Below are positions 18,052 to 27,301 of a stretch of 64,000 nucleotides of DNA, piece after piece. The stretch is from positions 82,439 to 146,438 of the forward strand of contig NZ_PIPJ01000005.1 of the NCBI RefSeq assembly GCF_003987135.1. The letters are read 5' to 3'. The DNA comes from Aliidiomarina iranensis (GTDB lineage Bacteria > Pseudomonadota > Gammaproteobacteria > Enterobacterales > Alteromonadaceae). Both the position numbers and the translations under genes were made by a program. Numbering within the stretch: the stretch's first letter is position 1; every line of letters begins with the position of its first letter. The notes under the pieces were generated by a model. The model did no database searches. It worked only from the letters and a program-made list of their open reading frames with translations, and was not told the DNA's origin.

Positions 18052-18658
18052 ATCTATGTTCTTTAAATACGGTTAACGACCAATGATAGCGAATTGCGCC
18101 AAAGCGCAGTGTCAGGGTTGTTAGCATTGCAGCTATCATGGCGATACTTTGGTTAATATCGTAGAGGAGCACGAAAATTAGCGCGCCGGCAATACAGGTT
18201 GTGGCATATAGCTCACTTTTTAGCACCATGGGAATATCCCGAGCCATTACATCACGTAAAAGGCCGCCAAATACAGCTGTCATAGTACCCAAAATGATCG
18301 CAACCATCGGGCTTACATCGGCTTGCAAAGCTTTTTCAGTGCCAAGAACAGTGAAAAATGCGATTCCCAAGGCATCGGCGAACAATAATCGGTTCAGTGG
18401 AATATAAGCTTTGAATCGCAGCCAAATTATGGTGCAAAGGGCGGTTGCGCCGATCACAATGAAATAAGTTGGATCATGCAGCCAAAATACTGGGGCATCG
18501 AGAATGAGGTCACGCGTTGTGCCGCCTCCTATCGCGGTTACCGAGGCAAGAACCACAACACCAAAACCATCCATTTGTTTACGAAACGCCAGCAAAGTGC
18601 CGGCTACGGCAAAAACTGCAACACCGAGCAAATCGGCAATGTAAAACGATAATTCCAT
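18050..18658 (-). CDS. TRIC-family trimeric cation channel (UPF0126)
   Basis: A 202-residue protein made of about seven membrane helices in two similar halves, with the paired family motifs IGGGTTRDL (first half) and FGGLLRDV (second half). Prokaryotic TRIC channels conduct monovalent cations. E. coli has two members, YicG and YadS; I cannot say which this corresponds to. It stands alone, convergent with the TIGR03545 gene. Confidence 0.88.
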   Translation of the reverse strand: MELSFYIADLLGVAVFAVAGTLLAFRKQMDGFGVVVLASVTAIGGGTTRDLILDAPVFWLHDPTYFIVIGATALCTIIWLRFKAYIPLNRLLFADALGIAFFTVLGTEKALQADVSPMVAIILGTMTAVFGGLLRDVMARDIPMVLKSELYATTCIAGALIFVLLYDINQSIAMIAAMLTTLTLRFGAIRYHWSLTVFKEHR

Positions 18659-18991
18659 CTAAATTCAACTCCCAGTGGCACGCGTTAGAGCCCTATAACG
18701 TTTAAATCAGCGCAAGAAACGTAGTAAAAGCGATTAATCACAGCTAAGAATATAATAAAACACACACTTCAGGTTGTTTTCGAGAAAAAATGACCATATA
18801 TAAGCTCAAAGGAAATGCCACAGTAGTGTTTTACCTCACTTGCATGCGATACCCCGTGTGAATGATACGATATCTGTGGGTTGCGAACGTTTCGCTTCGG
18901 CCCTCGTTCAGTTACAATACAGCGTTAATTTATCCCCAAAACTGAGAATACCACTTTAAGGTATTGATTCTAAATATAAAGAGGAAGAGTT
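18659..18991. other. Intergenic region upstream of yajC
   Basis: 333 bases with no credible gene between the divergent TRIC gene and yajC. AT-rich stretches are present and the promoter of the yajC-secD-secF operon must lie here, but no promoter stands out well enough to place. No tgt or queA gene precedes yajC, unlike in E. coli. Confidence 0.6.
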
Positions 18992-19324
18992 ATGGATTTT
19001 CTAATTGCCAATGCTTATGCCCAACAAGCCGGCCAAGAAGGCGGAACTGCATCGCTAGTAATCATGTTGCTTTTATTTGGTTTGATTTTCTACTTTTTAA
19101 TTTATCGCCCGCAAGCGAAACGCGTAAAAGAGCACAAGTCCTTAGTATCCTCTCTTGCGAAAACTGATGAAGTATTACTACAAGGCGGCTTGATCGGTAA
19201 GATCGTAAAAGTGGCTGAAGATAATGATTTCATGGTAATCGCGCTCACGGAAGGCGTTGAAGTAACTGTGCAGAAGAGCGCGGTTGCAGCGGTGTTGCCG
19301 AAGGGCACCATTAAAACACTTTAA
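18992..19324 (+). CDS. yajC: Sec translocon accessory subunit YajC
   Basis: A 110-residue protein with one membrane helix (about residues 21-39) followed by the family's YRPQAKRVKEHK motif and a small beta-rich cytosolic domain (GGLIGKIVKV). It associates with SecDF in the inner membrane. GAGGAAGAG precedes the ATG. It is the first gene of a yajC-secD-secF operon, with 27 bases to secD. Confidence 0.96.
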   Translation: MDFLIANAYAQQAGQEGGTASLVIMLLLFGLIFYFLIYRPQAKRVKEHKSLVSSLAKTDEVLLQGGLIGKIVKVAEDNDFMVIALTEGVEVTVQKSAVAAVLPKGTIKTL

Positions 19325-19351
19325 TCGATTCAATCTTGTAAGGACGGACTT

Positions 19352-21202
19352 GTGTTAAACAGATATCCGTTGTGGAAAAACTTGGTGATCATGTTTGTCG
19401 TGCTGTTTGCCGGCTTGTATGCGTTACCAAATATTTACGGTGAAGATTACGCCGTACAGATCTCTGCAACTCGAAGTGGTGAAGTTACGCTTGATACCCT
19501 TGCCCAAGTAGAGCGAACGCTCGAGCAGGGTGGCATTCAACCAATTGGCATAGAATACGAAAATAGCCAAATTTTGGTGCGGGTTGATTCTGATGACCAG
19601 CAGTTAGCGGCACGCGAGTTGCTAGTATCTGAGTTGGGAATTAACTATGTGGTGGCGCTTAACTTAGCGCCGGCAACGCCGAACTGGCTTGATGGTATCG
19701 GCGGTGAACCATTGAAGCTTGGTCTTGATCTCAGGGGCGGTGTTCATTTCTTAATGGAAGTGGACATGGAAGAAGCCTTGATGAAGATTCGCGAGCAAAT
19801 GGTTACCACTGTTCGCGATCGTTTACGCGATGAGCGTGTTCGCTATCGCCGGGTTGAGGAATCAGGTAACGACGTTGTTATTGAGTTACGTAATTCTGAG
19901 GATTATCAGAGTGCTGTGAGCTTGTTGCGCAATCAATACGAAGGGTATGATTTCCGCACTGATAGCTCGCAAAACATGATCACTCTCGAGATGACCGAGC
20001 AGTACTTACAAGATACGCGTTCAAATGCAATTGAGCAAAACATCACCATTCTGCGCAACCGGGTAGATGAGTTAGGTGTTGCAGAGCCGGTAATTCAGCG
20101 CCAAGGGCAAGATCGGATTGTAGTTGAATTGCCAGGTATTCAAGATACCGCGCGGGCCAAGGAAATTTTGGGCGCTACGGCAACACTAGAGTTTAGATTC
20201 CAAGACACCGACAATGATTTACAAGATGCAATAGCTGGGCGAGTGCCCTTCGGTAGCCGCTTGTATGACATGCGTGGTGGTGGCCAAGTATTACTGCAAA
20301 ATCGTGTAATCCTAACTGGCGATCACATTGTTGATGCAAGTGTTGGTTACGATGAGAGTAATCGTCCACAGGTAAATATATCACTCGATTCGGCAGGTGG
20401 CCGCTTAATGACTCAGGCAACCCGTGGCAATGTTGGGGAACCAATGGCTACGGTATTTATTGAGTTTATTGCCACTGGTGAAACCACCGATGAAGGCCGC
20501 ATAGCCTTCGAGCGTGTGGAAGAGGTTGTGAGTGTTGCAACAATTCAAGCGGTACTAGGTAGTAACTTCCGCATTACGGGTGTTGGTTCAGCACAAGATG
20601 CACAGAACTTGGCATTGCTTCTGCGAGCAGGTGCGTTAATTGCGCCGATTCAAATTGTGGAAGAGCGCACAGTGGGGCCAAGCCTTGGTGCTGAAAACGT
20701 GAAGGCAGGCCTCACCGCTATTGTAGCCGGCTTCGTTTTAGTGCTGTTATTCATGGGGATCTACTATCGCGCGTTTGGCCTAGTTGCGAACCTAGCACTG
20801 TTAACCAACTTAGTGATGATTGTGGGCGTTATGTCGCTCGTGCCAGGTGCTACGCTAACTATGCCAGGTATGGCTGGTATCGTGCTTACAGTGGGTATGG
20901 CGGTTGATGCTAACGTGATTATCTTCGAGCGTATACGCGAAGAATTGCTTGAGGGTAGAAGCCCACAGCAAGCCATTGCGCGAGGCTACGAGAATGCGTT
21001 TTCAACCATTGCCGATGCAAATATAACCACGCTGATTACAGCGTTGATTCTATTTGCCGTAGGTACTGGTTCGATTAAAGGCTTCGCTGTCACACTCGCT
21101 ATCGGTATCGTTACCTCCATGTTCACGGCGATTGCCGGAACGCGTGCTGTTATTAATCTAGTTTGGGGGCGCCAAAAACGCCTCACTAAATTATCGATAT
21201 AA
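19352..21202 (+). CDS. secD: Protein translocase subunit SecD
   Basis: A 616-residue inner-membrane protein with LGLDLRGGVHFLMEVDM, the SecD signature after the first helix, a large periplasmic domain, and a C-terminal RND-like block of about five helices containing GMAVDANVIIFERIREE. It works with SecF and the proton gradient to complete export through SecYEG. Translation starts at GTG (19352) with AAGGA seven bases upstream. Length equals that of E. coli SecD (615). Confidence 0.97.
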   Translation: MLNRYPLWKNLVIMFVVLFAGLYALPNIYGEDYAVQISATRSGEVTLDTLAQVERTLEQGGIQPIGIEYENSQILVRVDSDDQQLAARELLVSELGINYVVALNLAPATPNWLDGIGGEPLKLGLDLRGGVHFLMEVDMEEALMKIREQMVTTVRDRLRDERVRYRRVEESGNDVVIELRNSEDYQSAVSLLRNQYEGYDFRTDSSQNMITLEMTEQYLQDTRSNAIEQNITILRNRVDELGVAEPVIQRQGQDRIVVELPGIQDTARAKEILGATATLEFRFQDTDNDLQDAIAGRVPFGSRLYDMRGGGQVLLQNRVILTGDHIVDASVGYDESNRPQVNISLDSAGGRLMTQATRGNVGEPMATVFIEFIATGETTDEGRIAFERVEEVVSVATIQAVLGSNFRITGVGSAQDAQNLALLLRAGALIAPIQIVEERTVGPSLGAENVKAGLTAIVAGFVLVLLFMGIYYRAFGLVANLALLTNLVMIVGVMSLVPGATLTMPGMAGIVLTVGMAVDANVIIFERIREELLEGRSPQQAIARGYENAFSTIADANITTLITALILFAVGTGSIKGFAVTLAIGIVTSMFTAIAGTRAVINLVWGRQKRLTKLSI

Positions 21203-21214
21203 GGGGAACGAATC

Positions 21215-22168
21215 ATGTTTCAGATTACGAAAATTGATGAGAATAACCCCTTACGTTTTATGTCCATTAATAAATGGACAACGATATTAAGTGTGGTTTT
21301 GATTGTGCTCTCGCTTTCAGCTTTGGTAACTAAAGGTTTGAACTGGGGTCTGGATTTCACCGGTGGCACCCTAGTTGAAGTTGGTTTTGAGCAACCAGCG
21401 GATTTAGAAGAGTTACGCACTGTATTGGAAGGGAACGAATTTGGTGATGCGGTAGTGCAGAACTACGGTACCCAACGTGATGTTCTTGTACGTATTCCCC
21501 CGCGGGAAGATGCGGCTTCAGATACGATTGGTAATGAGCTATTAACGGTTCTACGCGCGAATATCGATGGTGGCATTGATGTTCGGCGTGTTGAATTCGT
21601 AGGCCCACAGGTAGGTGAGGAGCTCGCCGAAGCTGGTGGCCTAGCCATGTTAGTTGCGCTAATTTGTATCTTGGTTTACGTATCGTTCCGTTTTGAATGG
21701 CGCCTTGCACTCAGTGCTGTAGCCGGTTTGGCACAGGACGTTACGTTAATCTTAGGCTTATTTGCGCTGCTGCAAATGCAAGTAGATTTAACTATTCTGG
21801 CAGCGTTACTCGCTGTAATAGGTTACTCACTGAACGACAGTATCGTGGTGGCGGATAGGATTCGAGAAAACTTCCGGAAATTACGTAAAAATACGCCAGA
21901 AGAAGTGATTGATATTTCCTTGAGCCAAACGTTGAGCCGTACCTTGGTAACATCACTTACCACCTTATTGGTGTTGCTCGTACTCATGTTCTTTGGCGGC
22001 CAGATGATATTTGGCTTCGCTGTAGCACTATCAATGGGTGTTGTTGTGGGTACATACTCATCCGTATTTACGCGCAGTACGTTAGTATTAGCAATGGGTA
22101 TTTCGCGTGAAGATCTAATGCCACCAGAAGTTGAGAAAGAAGGTGAAGAGCAAGATAACTATTTATAA
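21215..22168 (+). CDS. secF: Protein translocase subunit SecF
   Basis: A 317-residue partner of SecD with GLDFTGGTLVEVGF after the first helix and the RND-type block AVIGYSLNDSIVVADRIREN near residue 210. It lies 12 bases after secD with GGGGAA before the ATG, and ends at a terminator. Confidence 0.97.
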   Translation: MFQITKIDENNPLRFMSINKWTTILSVVLIVLSLSALVTKGLNWGLDFTGGTLVEVGFEQPADLEELRTVLEGNEFGDAVVQNYGTQRDVLVRIPPREDAASDTIGNELLTVLRANIDGGIDVRRVEFVGPQVGEELAEAGGLAMLVALICILVYVSFRFEWRLALSAVAGLAQDVTLILGLFALLQMQVDLTILAALLAVIGYSLNDSIVVADRIRENFRKLRKNTPEEVIDISLSQTLSRTLVTSLTTLLVLLVLMFFGGQMIFGFAVALSMGVVVGTYSSVFTRSTLVLAMGISREDLMPPEVEKEGEEQDNYL

Positions 22169-22202
22169 TCTTTGCGCTTAACTTGTTCTTAGCGATGTTA
22201 AG

Positions 22203-22236
22203 AAACCCTCAATGCCTGAGCTGTTGGGGGTTTTTT
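22203..22236 (+). terminator. Terminator of the yajC-secD-secF operon
   Basis: AAACCCTCAA pairs with TTGGGGGTTT (one G-U pair) around an 11-base loop and is followed by T6. Confidence 0.8.
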
Positions 22237-22297
22237 CTTTTTCTCTGTGGTAATCTTTACCGAAGCTATATAAATGGGAAAACGAGGAAAAAGAATT

Positions 22298-23074
22298 ATG
22301 TTATTTGTTGTTTCTCCAGCTAAAAATTTAGATTACGAAACACCGGCGCCAATTGAACACTTTAGCCAACCTGAAATGTTGGATGATGCCGCCGCGCTCG
22401 TTAAGGTGTGTAAGGAATTATCGCCGCAACAACTTGGCTCTTTGATGAGCATTAGCGATAAGCTTGCGGGTTTAAACGCGGCGCGCTTTGCCGAGTGGGC
22501 AACGCCTTTCACTGAAGATAATGCCAAACAAGCCGTATTTGCATTTAACGGCGATGTGTATACAGGTCTTGATGCCACGTCATTAACAGAAGGTGATTGG
22601 CAGTATGGCCAAAAGCATATGCGTATTTTGTCGGGCCTGTACGGCGTACTCAAACCCCTTGATTTAATGCAGCCATACCGCTTGGAAATGGGTACCAAAT
22701 TAGATAACCCGAGGGGGAAAGACCTGTACAGTTTTTGGGGCGAGCGTATTACGGAAAAACTAAATGAGGCAATTAAAGATACCGGCAGTGATGTATTAAT
22801 TAATCTTGCTTCGAATGAATATTTCAAATCCGTTGTCACCAAGAAACTTAACGCCAAGGTAATTACGCCAGTATTTAAAGATACAAAAAATGGTAAATTG
22901 AAGGTGATCAGCTTCTACGCTAAAAAAGCTCGTGGTTTAATGGCACGCTATATTATTGAGAATAAGCCGAACTCTCTGGCAGAATTGCGGTCTTTCTCTG
23001 CAGCGGGTTATTACTTTGATGAATCGATGTCGTCTGAGAAAGAGCTAGTTTTTTGCCGAGATGAGCAATCATAG
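22298..23074 (+). CDS. yaaA: Peroxide stress protein YaaA (DUF328)
   Basis: A 258-residue protein clearly collinear with E. coli Yaa[10 protein letters not shown] near the start, [53 protein letters not shown] and [13 protein letters not shown]. YaaA lowers free iron during peroxide stress and binds DNA; the molecular mechanism is not fully known. The ATG at 22298 is preferred over an upstream one at 22274 because it matches the E. coli start and follows GAGGAA. Confidence 0.94.
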   Translation: MLFVVSPAKNLDYETPAPIEHFSQPEMLDDAAALVKVCKELSPQQLGSLMSISDKLAGLNAARFAEWATPFTEDNAKQAVFAFNGDVYTGLDATSLTEGDWQYGQKHMRILSGLYGVLKPLDLMQPYRLEMGTKLDNPRGKDLYSFWGERITEKLNEAIKDTGSDVLINLASNEYFKSVVTKKLNAKVITPVFKDTKNGKLKVISFYAKKARGLMARYIIENKPNSLAELRSFSAAGYYFDESMSSEKELVFCRDEQS

Positions 23075-23117
23075 TAATAGCAAAATTCGTTCATATTAGG
23101 TGGTTAAAGGAGCAGGT

Positions 23118-23990
23118 ATGGGTTCGCAAGAAAAAACCGATGATATTCAAAAAGACGATAGCAAAATTAAGCAACAGCGTTTAATTGGTGTAGCTATTGC
23201 GGTTATTTTGATCGTCGTCATCGCACTATGGCTTACTCGTGGTGGCGAGCCTGAGGTTGAGCCAGCGCCGGTACTTGAGCCAGTAGAACAAATAGCTGAA
23301 CCAGAGCCAATGCCCGAGCCAGAGCCCGAACCTATGCCAGAGCCCATGCCTGAACCGGAGCCAGAGCCCCTACCAGAACCCGAACCTGCGCCGGAGCCTG
23401 AGCCAGAACCGGAGCCCCTACCTCCTTTGAACGAAGCAAGTGATGTTGTGTTGCAGGAGTTGGCTGAGCAAGAAGTTAATATACAGCCCGTGCAAGCAGA
23501 AAATATGCTACGTAAACTAGTTGTATTCGTTGATAATATTGCCCGCGGAGAAATTGTTCGCGAAGCCGCTGTTATTAATGGGCCACAATCACGCTTTATT
23601 GTGCAGCGTATTGATGGCCAAATTTACGTGGATGAGCGCAGTTACAGCCGCTATAACGATATCGTAAGCTGGTTCTATGAAATGGATACTGATGTTTTAG
23701 TGGATCAATTCGAGCGCTTTCAACCGGTATTTGAAGAAGCTTTTGGCGAAATCAAAGAACCTGGTTTAACCTTTGAAGAGCGCGTTTTGGATGCGATCGC
23801 AATATTGCTCGATACGCCGGAACCACGAGGTTTGTTGGCGCTGAGCGATGAAGAAGTCATGTACACCTATGCCGATCCAGAGCTGGAAAACTTACCTGCG
23901 GCGCAAAAGCAAATGTTGCGTATTGGCCCGGATAATCGTGCATTAGTGAAATCAAAATTACGTGAAATTCGGCAGAGGCTTTCTCAATAG
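23118..23990 (+). CDS. DUF3014 membrane-anchored protein with Pro-Glu hinge
   Basis: A 290-residue protein: short cytosolic tail, one membrane helix (about residues 22-41), a Pro-Glu-rich stretch of PEPEP/PEPMP type repeats (about 45-105) and a folded C-terminal domain with [17 protein letters not shown], typical of DUF3014. The hinge resembles those of periplasm-spanning proteins such as TonB. AAGGAGCAGGT precedes the ATG at 23118. It overlaps the next gene by one base (TAGTG). The function is unknown. Confidence 0.75.
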   Translation: MGSQEKTDDIQKDDSKIKQQRLIGVAIAVILIVVIALWLTRGGEPEVEPAPVLEPVEQIAEPEPMPEPEPEPMPEPMPEPEPEPLPEPEPAPEPEPEPEPLPPLNEASDVVLQELAEQEVNIQPVQAENMLRKLVVFVDNIARGEIVREAAVINGPQSRFIVQRIDGQIYVDERSYSRYNDIVSWFYEMDTDVLVDQFERFQPVFEEAFGEIKEPGLTFEERVLDAIAILLDTPEPRGLLALSDEEVMYTYADPELENLPAAQKQMLRIGPDNRALVKSKLREIRQRLSQ

Positions 23991-24580
23991 TGTTGCGACA
24001 TCCATCTAGCTATCAATACCTGCCAACTCGGGGCAATAGATTTAGCCGCTGGGTTGGTCGGGTAGGCTTAAAAATCCTCGGTGGTTGGAAGATTGTGGGA
24101 GAAATGCCTGATTTGCCGAAAGCCATTATTCCAGTGGCACCACACACATCAAATTGGGATTTCTTTGTGGGTTTATGCGTAAAGCTCGCATTGGGCCTTC
24201 GCCTGAATTTTCTAGGCAAACATTCGATATTTGTATTTCCAGTTAAAGGTTTACTCACATGGTTAGGTGGCATTCCAGTGCAGCGCAGCAGTGCGCAAGG
24301 AATTGTCGGCCAGATTGTTGAGCAATTTCGGGAGCGCGAGCAACTGGTAGTCGTGATAGCGCCGGAAGGGACACGAAGTAAAGTGAGTGAATGGAAAAAA
24401 GGCTTTTTGCATATGGCAAGCCAAGCCCATGTGCCGGTGGTACCGGTGGCTTTTTGTTTTGCTACGCGGTCAATTCTCATTAGCGCACCAATGGAGGTGG
24501 GCGAGGATACCGAAGAGGCATTAGCGCGGATAAAGAACTTTACCAACCAAGCCACAGGTAAAAACCCAGAACTTCAGTAA
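23990..24580 (+). CDS. 1-acyl-sn-glycerol-3-phosphate acyltransferase-like (PlsC family)
   Basis: A 196-residue acyltransferase. HTSNWD (His52 to Asp57) is the catalytic HX4D motif, and APEGTRS near residue 125 is the substrate-binding motif. Such enzymes acylate lysophosphatidate or related acceptors. The aromatic HTSNWD form is common in small PlsC-like proteins of unknown acceptor, so this is probably not the main PlsC. The GTG start shares its G with the upstream TAG stop, indicating translational coupling to the DUF3014 gene. Confidence 0.82.
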   Translation: MLRHPSSYQYLPTRGNRFSRWVGRVGLKILGGWKIVGEMPDLPKAIIPVAPHTSNWDFFVGLCVKLALGLRLNFLGKHSIFVFPVKGLLTWLGGIPVQRSSAQGIVGQIVEQFREREQLVVVIAPEGTRSKVSEWKKGFLHMASQAHVPVVPVAFCFATRSILISAPMEVGEDTEEALARIKNFTNQATGKNPELQ

Positions 24581-24737
24581 TCAGCGAAGGGAATGCGCGT
24601 AGATTTACTGCGCTTATATTTACCGATTCCAGCTAAATTATGCTATTCTTCGCGCCTAATTTAACGGCAGGCATTTGTGGTTATCGATGCACCTGCTTGG
24701 TATGAACAAACTCTATGGTGAGTTGAAAGGATTGATC

Positions 24738-25202
24738 ATGAACGTTATCGAAGCGGGTGTTGCGGCACCTGGTAAAAAAGTAGCTATTGTAGTATCTCGC
24801 TTTAATAGTTTCATCGTAGAGAAACTCATGGAAGGCGCGATCGATACCTTAGTACGTATTGGTCAAATCAAATCAGATGATATCACGGTCGTAAAAGTAC
24901 CGGGCGCATATGAGCTGCCAGTAACAGCTAAAAAAGCAGCCGCATCGGGCAAATATTCAGCAGTGATTGCGATTGGCGCGGTAATTCGTGGCGGCACGCC
25001 TCATTTTGATTTGGTGGCTGGGCAAGCGAATTCAGGCTTAGCGCAAGTTGCCTTAGAAACCGGCGTGCCGGTTGCTTTCGGGGTAATTACTACCGATACC
25101 GATGAACAAGCAATTGATAGAGCCGGCGTGAAGCACGGCAATAAAGGTTCAGAAGCCGCTTTAAGCGCTTTAGAAATGATTAACGTGCTTGAACAGCTAT
25201 AA
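24738..25202 (+). CDS. ribH: 6,7-dimethyl-8-ribityllumazine synthase
   Basis: A 154-residue protein collinear with E. coli RibE/RibH: MNVIEAG start, [28 protein letters not shown] and [18 protein letters not shown]. It condenses the pyrimidine and dihydroxybutanone phosphate intermediates in the next-to-last step of riboflavin synthesis. The ATG at 24738 follows AAAGGATTG; a longer frame from 24675 is leader. The other rib genes are not upstream; it begins a ribH-nusB-thiL-pgpA run. Confidence 0.96.
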   Translation: MNVIEAGVAAPGKKVAIVVSRFNSFIVEKLMEGAIDTLVRIGQIKSDDITVVKVPGAYELPVTAKKAAASGKYSAVIAIGAVIRGGTPHFDLVAGQANSGLAQVALETGVPVAFGVITTDTDEQAIDRAGVKHGNKGSEAALSALEMINVLEQL

Positions 25203-25212
25203 GGAGAATCGC

Positions 25213-25632
25213 GTGAAACCTGCAGCTCGCCGTAAAGCACGTCGTTTAGCCCTCCAAGCGGTATATTCTTGGCAGTTAACCGAAAATAGTATTTCTGATA
25301 TTGAAGCTGAGTTTTTAGCCGAAAATGACGTTAGCAAAGTTGATGTCGATTATTTTTTAGATTTGGTTCGTGGTGTTGCCGGGAATCATCAAAATCTAGA
25401 TCAGGCCTTGGCGCCTTTTACTGATCGCCCCTTTGTTGATTTAGACCAAATCGAACGTGCAGTATTGCGCGTAGCAGCCTACGAGCTAAAATCACGCCTC
25501 GATGTACCCTATAAAGTAGTGATGAACGAAGCCATTGAATTAGCCAAAGCCTTCGGCGCTGATGATAGCCATCGCTTCGTAAATGGCGTGTTAGATAAAG
25601 CCATCGATACCCTTCGTGCCGCTCGTCAGTAA
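25213..25632 (+). CDS. nusB: Transcription antitermination factor NusB
   Basis: A 139-residue all-helical protein with [18 protein letters not shown] at the start and [18 protein letters not shown] and [10 protein letters not shown] at the end, the NusB signature. With NusE/S10 it binds boxA in rRNA leaders. The start is GTG at 25213 with AAGGAG ten bases upstream, ten bases after ribH; an extension to 25189 would run into ribH. Confidence 0.95.
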   Translation: MKPAARRKARRLALQAVYSWQLTENSISDIEAEFLAENDVSKVDVDYFLDLVRGVAGNHQNLDQALAPFTDRPFVDLDQIERAVLRVAAYELKSRLDVPYKVVMNEAIELAKAFGADDSHRFVNGVLDKAIDTLRAARQ

Positions 25633-25645
25633 TCTATCTAAGAAA

Positions 25646-26671
25646 ATGAATATCCGCACCGATGAATTTTCGTTAATAGCGAAATACTTTCAACGTTCTC
25701 ATGGAGCCGGTGATGATGCCGGCTCTGCTGTTTCTGCAAGTTCGCAAAATCGCAGCCGCCGAGATATAGCTGTGGGTATTGGCGATGATGCGGCCATAGT
25801 TATTCCGCCAACAGGATGTGGTATTGCCGTAACAACCGATACCATGGTTTCTGGTGTGCATTTCGATGAAAAAGTGCCGGTTGATGCCATAGGCCACAAG
25901 TTAGTTGCCGTGAACTTAAGCGATTTAGCAGCAATGGGGGCGGAGCCGGCATGGTTATCTTTAAGCTGTGCGTTTCCGAGCATTGATGAAAACTGGCTTA
26001 CGGCGTTCAGCCGTGGTTTTTTCGCCGCACTAGATTACTATCATTGTGAACTCATTGGCGGTGATATTACCAAAGGTCCGCTTACTCTAACTTTAACAGC
26101 CCAGGGCATTGTTCCAGCTGAGCGCTATTTGAAGCGCGAGGGTGCACAGCCCGGTGATCGTATTTATGTAAGTGGTACGCTTGGTGATGCAGCCTTAGCG
26201 TTAGCTGCGCAGCAAGGCAAAGTATCGGTTCCGCCTGAGCACATGGCTGCGCTTGAGAAGCGTTTATTTTATCCAACCCCGCGGGTGGCGCTAGGGCAAC
26301 TCTTGCGTAATCAAGCTACGTCAGCGATAGATTTATCCGATGGCTTGCTGGGTGATATTCAGCACATTCTGGTGGCTTCTGGGGTGGGTGCGCGTATTCA
26401 GCTCGATACCTTACCGTTTTCCCAGGCGTTTGCCGAGAGTATCTCTGGGCCCGATGGTTGGCGGTATCAAATAGCCGGTGGCGATGATTACGAATTGTGC
26501 TTTACTATTCCAGAAAGCCGCTGTGGAAATTTAGAAACATTAGCGCTGCAAGCAGGCGTAAAGGTAACATGTGTTGGGATAATCGATGGCTCTCGTGAGC
26601 TTCGTTTTTTCGAGAAGAATCAAGCATGTGATATCGATTTTCACGCTTATAGCCATTTTCAAGGCGCTTAG
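25646..26671 (+). CDS. thiL: Thiamine-monophosphate kinase
   Basis: A 341-residue protein with the ThiL motifs FSLIAKYF, GIGDDAAIV, TDTMVSGVHF, VNLSDLAAMGAEP, GGDITKG and GGDDYELCF. It phosphorylates thiamine monophosphate to the active diphosphate. Between the first helix and GIGDDAA there is an extra Ser/Ala/Gly-rich segment (about residues 14-34) not seen in the usual enzyme. The ATG at 25646 fits the family start; it lies 13 bases after nusB. Confidence 0.95.
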   Translation: MNIRTDEFSLIAKYFQRSHGAGDDAGSAVSASSQNRSRRDIAVGIGDDAAIVIPPTGCGIAVTTDTMVSGVHFDEKVPVDAIGHKLVAVNLSDLAAMGAEPAWLSLSCAFPSIDENWLTAFSRGFFAALDYYHCELIGGDITKGPLTLTLTAQGIVPAERYLKREGAQPGDRIYVSGTLGDAALALAAQQGKVSVPPEHMAALEKRLFYPTPRVALGQLLRNQATSAIDLSDGLLGDIQHILVASGVGARIQLDTLPFSQAFAESISGPDGWRYQIAGGDDYELCFTIPESRCGNLETLALQAGVKVTCVGIIDGSRELRFFEKNQACDIDFHAYSHFQGA

Positions 26672-26693
26672 AATTAATTGAGGGGTAGTTAGT

Positions 26694-27185
26694 ATGGCTC
26701 GTAAGCAAAGTATTCGGGAGCTGGTAAAACAGCCTATTCATTTCCTGTCTTTTGGTTTTGGCTCAGGGCTTGTACCGAAGGCACCCGGCACTTTCGGAAC
26801 TTTACCGGGTATTGTTTTAGTGTGGTTATTTGCGGGCTTAGATACGGCGGCTTACATGGGCGTTGTAGCCTTTGTTACTATTGTTGGCGTTTATCTTTGT
26901 GGCGCCACGGCAAAAGCCATGGGTGAACATGATTCTTCGCACATTGTGTGGGATGAAATCGCCGGCTATATGATTGCAATGATTGCGATTCCAGTGAGCT
27001 GGCAGGCTTTGTTGTTGGCATTCGTGTTATTTCGTATTTTTGATATTTTAAAGCCTTGGCCGATCCGCTGGCTAGATAAGCATGTAGATGGCGGGTTCGG
27101 TATCATGGTCGACGATGTCTTAGCTGGGTTTTTTGCGCTAGTGTTGATGCACATAGCGTTAACTCTAGGCTGGTTACCACTTTAA
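26694..27185 (+). CDS. pgpA: Phosphatidylglycerophosphatase A
   Basis: A 163-residue membrane protein with FGFGSGLVPKAPGTFGTLPG, the PgpA signature, and VWDEIAGYMIAM and RIFDILKPWPIRWLD, which hold the acidic metal-binding residues. It dephosphorylates phosphatidylglycerol phosphate in phospholipid synthesis. GAGGGG precedes the ATG. It is the last gene of the ribH-nusB-thiL-pgpA run. Confidence 0.94.
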   Translation: MARKQSIRELVKQPIHFLSFGFGSGLVPKAPGTFGTLPGIVLVWLFAGLDTAAYMGVVAFVTIVGVYLCGATAKAMGEHDSSHIVWDEIAGYMIAMIAIPVSWQALLLAFVLFRIFDILKPWPIRWLDKHVDGGFGIMVDDVLAGFFALVLMHIALTLGWLPL

Positions 27186-27249
27186 CTTGTTGCGCGCGTA
27201 GCGTGAAAATCGAATGTATCCGGCGCTAAAAATTAGCGCAGGCAAAAAC

Positions 27250-27278
27250 AAAAAGCCCGAATTAAATTCGGGCTTTTT
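27250..27278. terminator. Bidirectional terminator between pgpA and dxs
   Basis: AAAAAGCCCGAAT-TAA-ATTCGGGCTTTTT, a perfect 13-base stem with A and T tracts on either side, between convergent genes. Confidence 0.9.
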
Positions 27279-27301
27279 AATATTCTAGATTCGCGGCAAA
27301 A

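Noticed and set aside
24581..24737. FMN riboswitch before ribH
   Set aside because: No conserved RFN-element blocks could be recognised.
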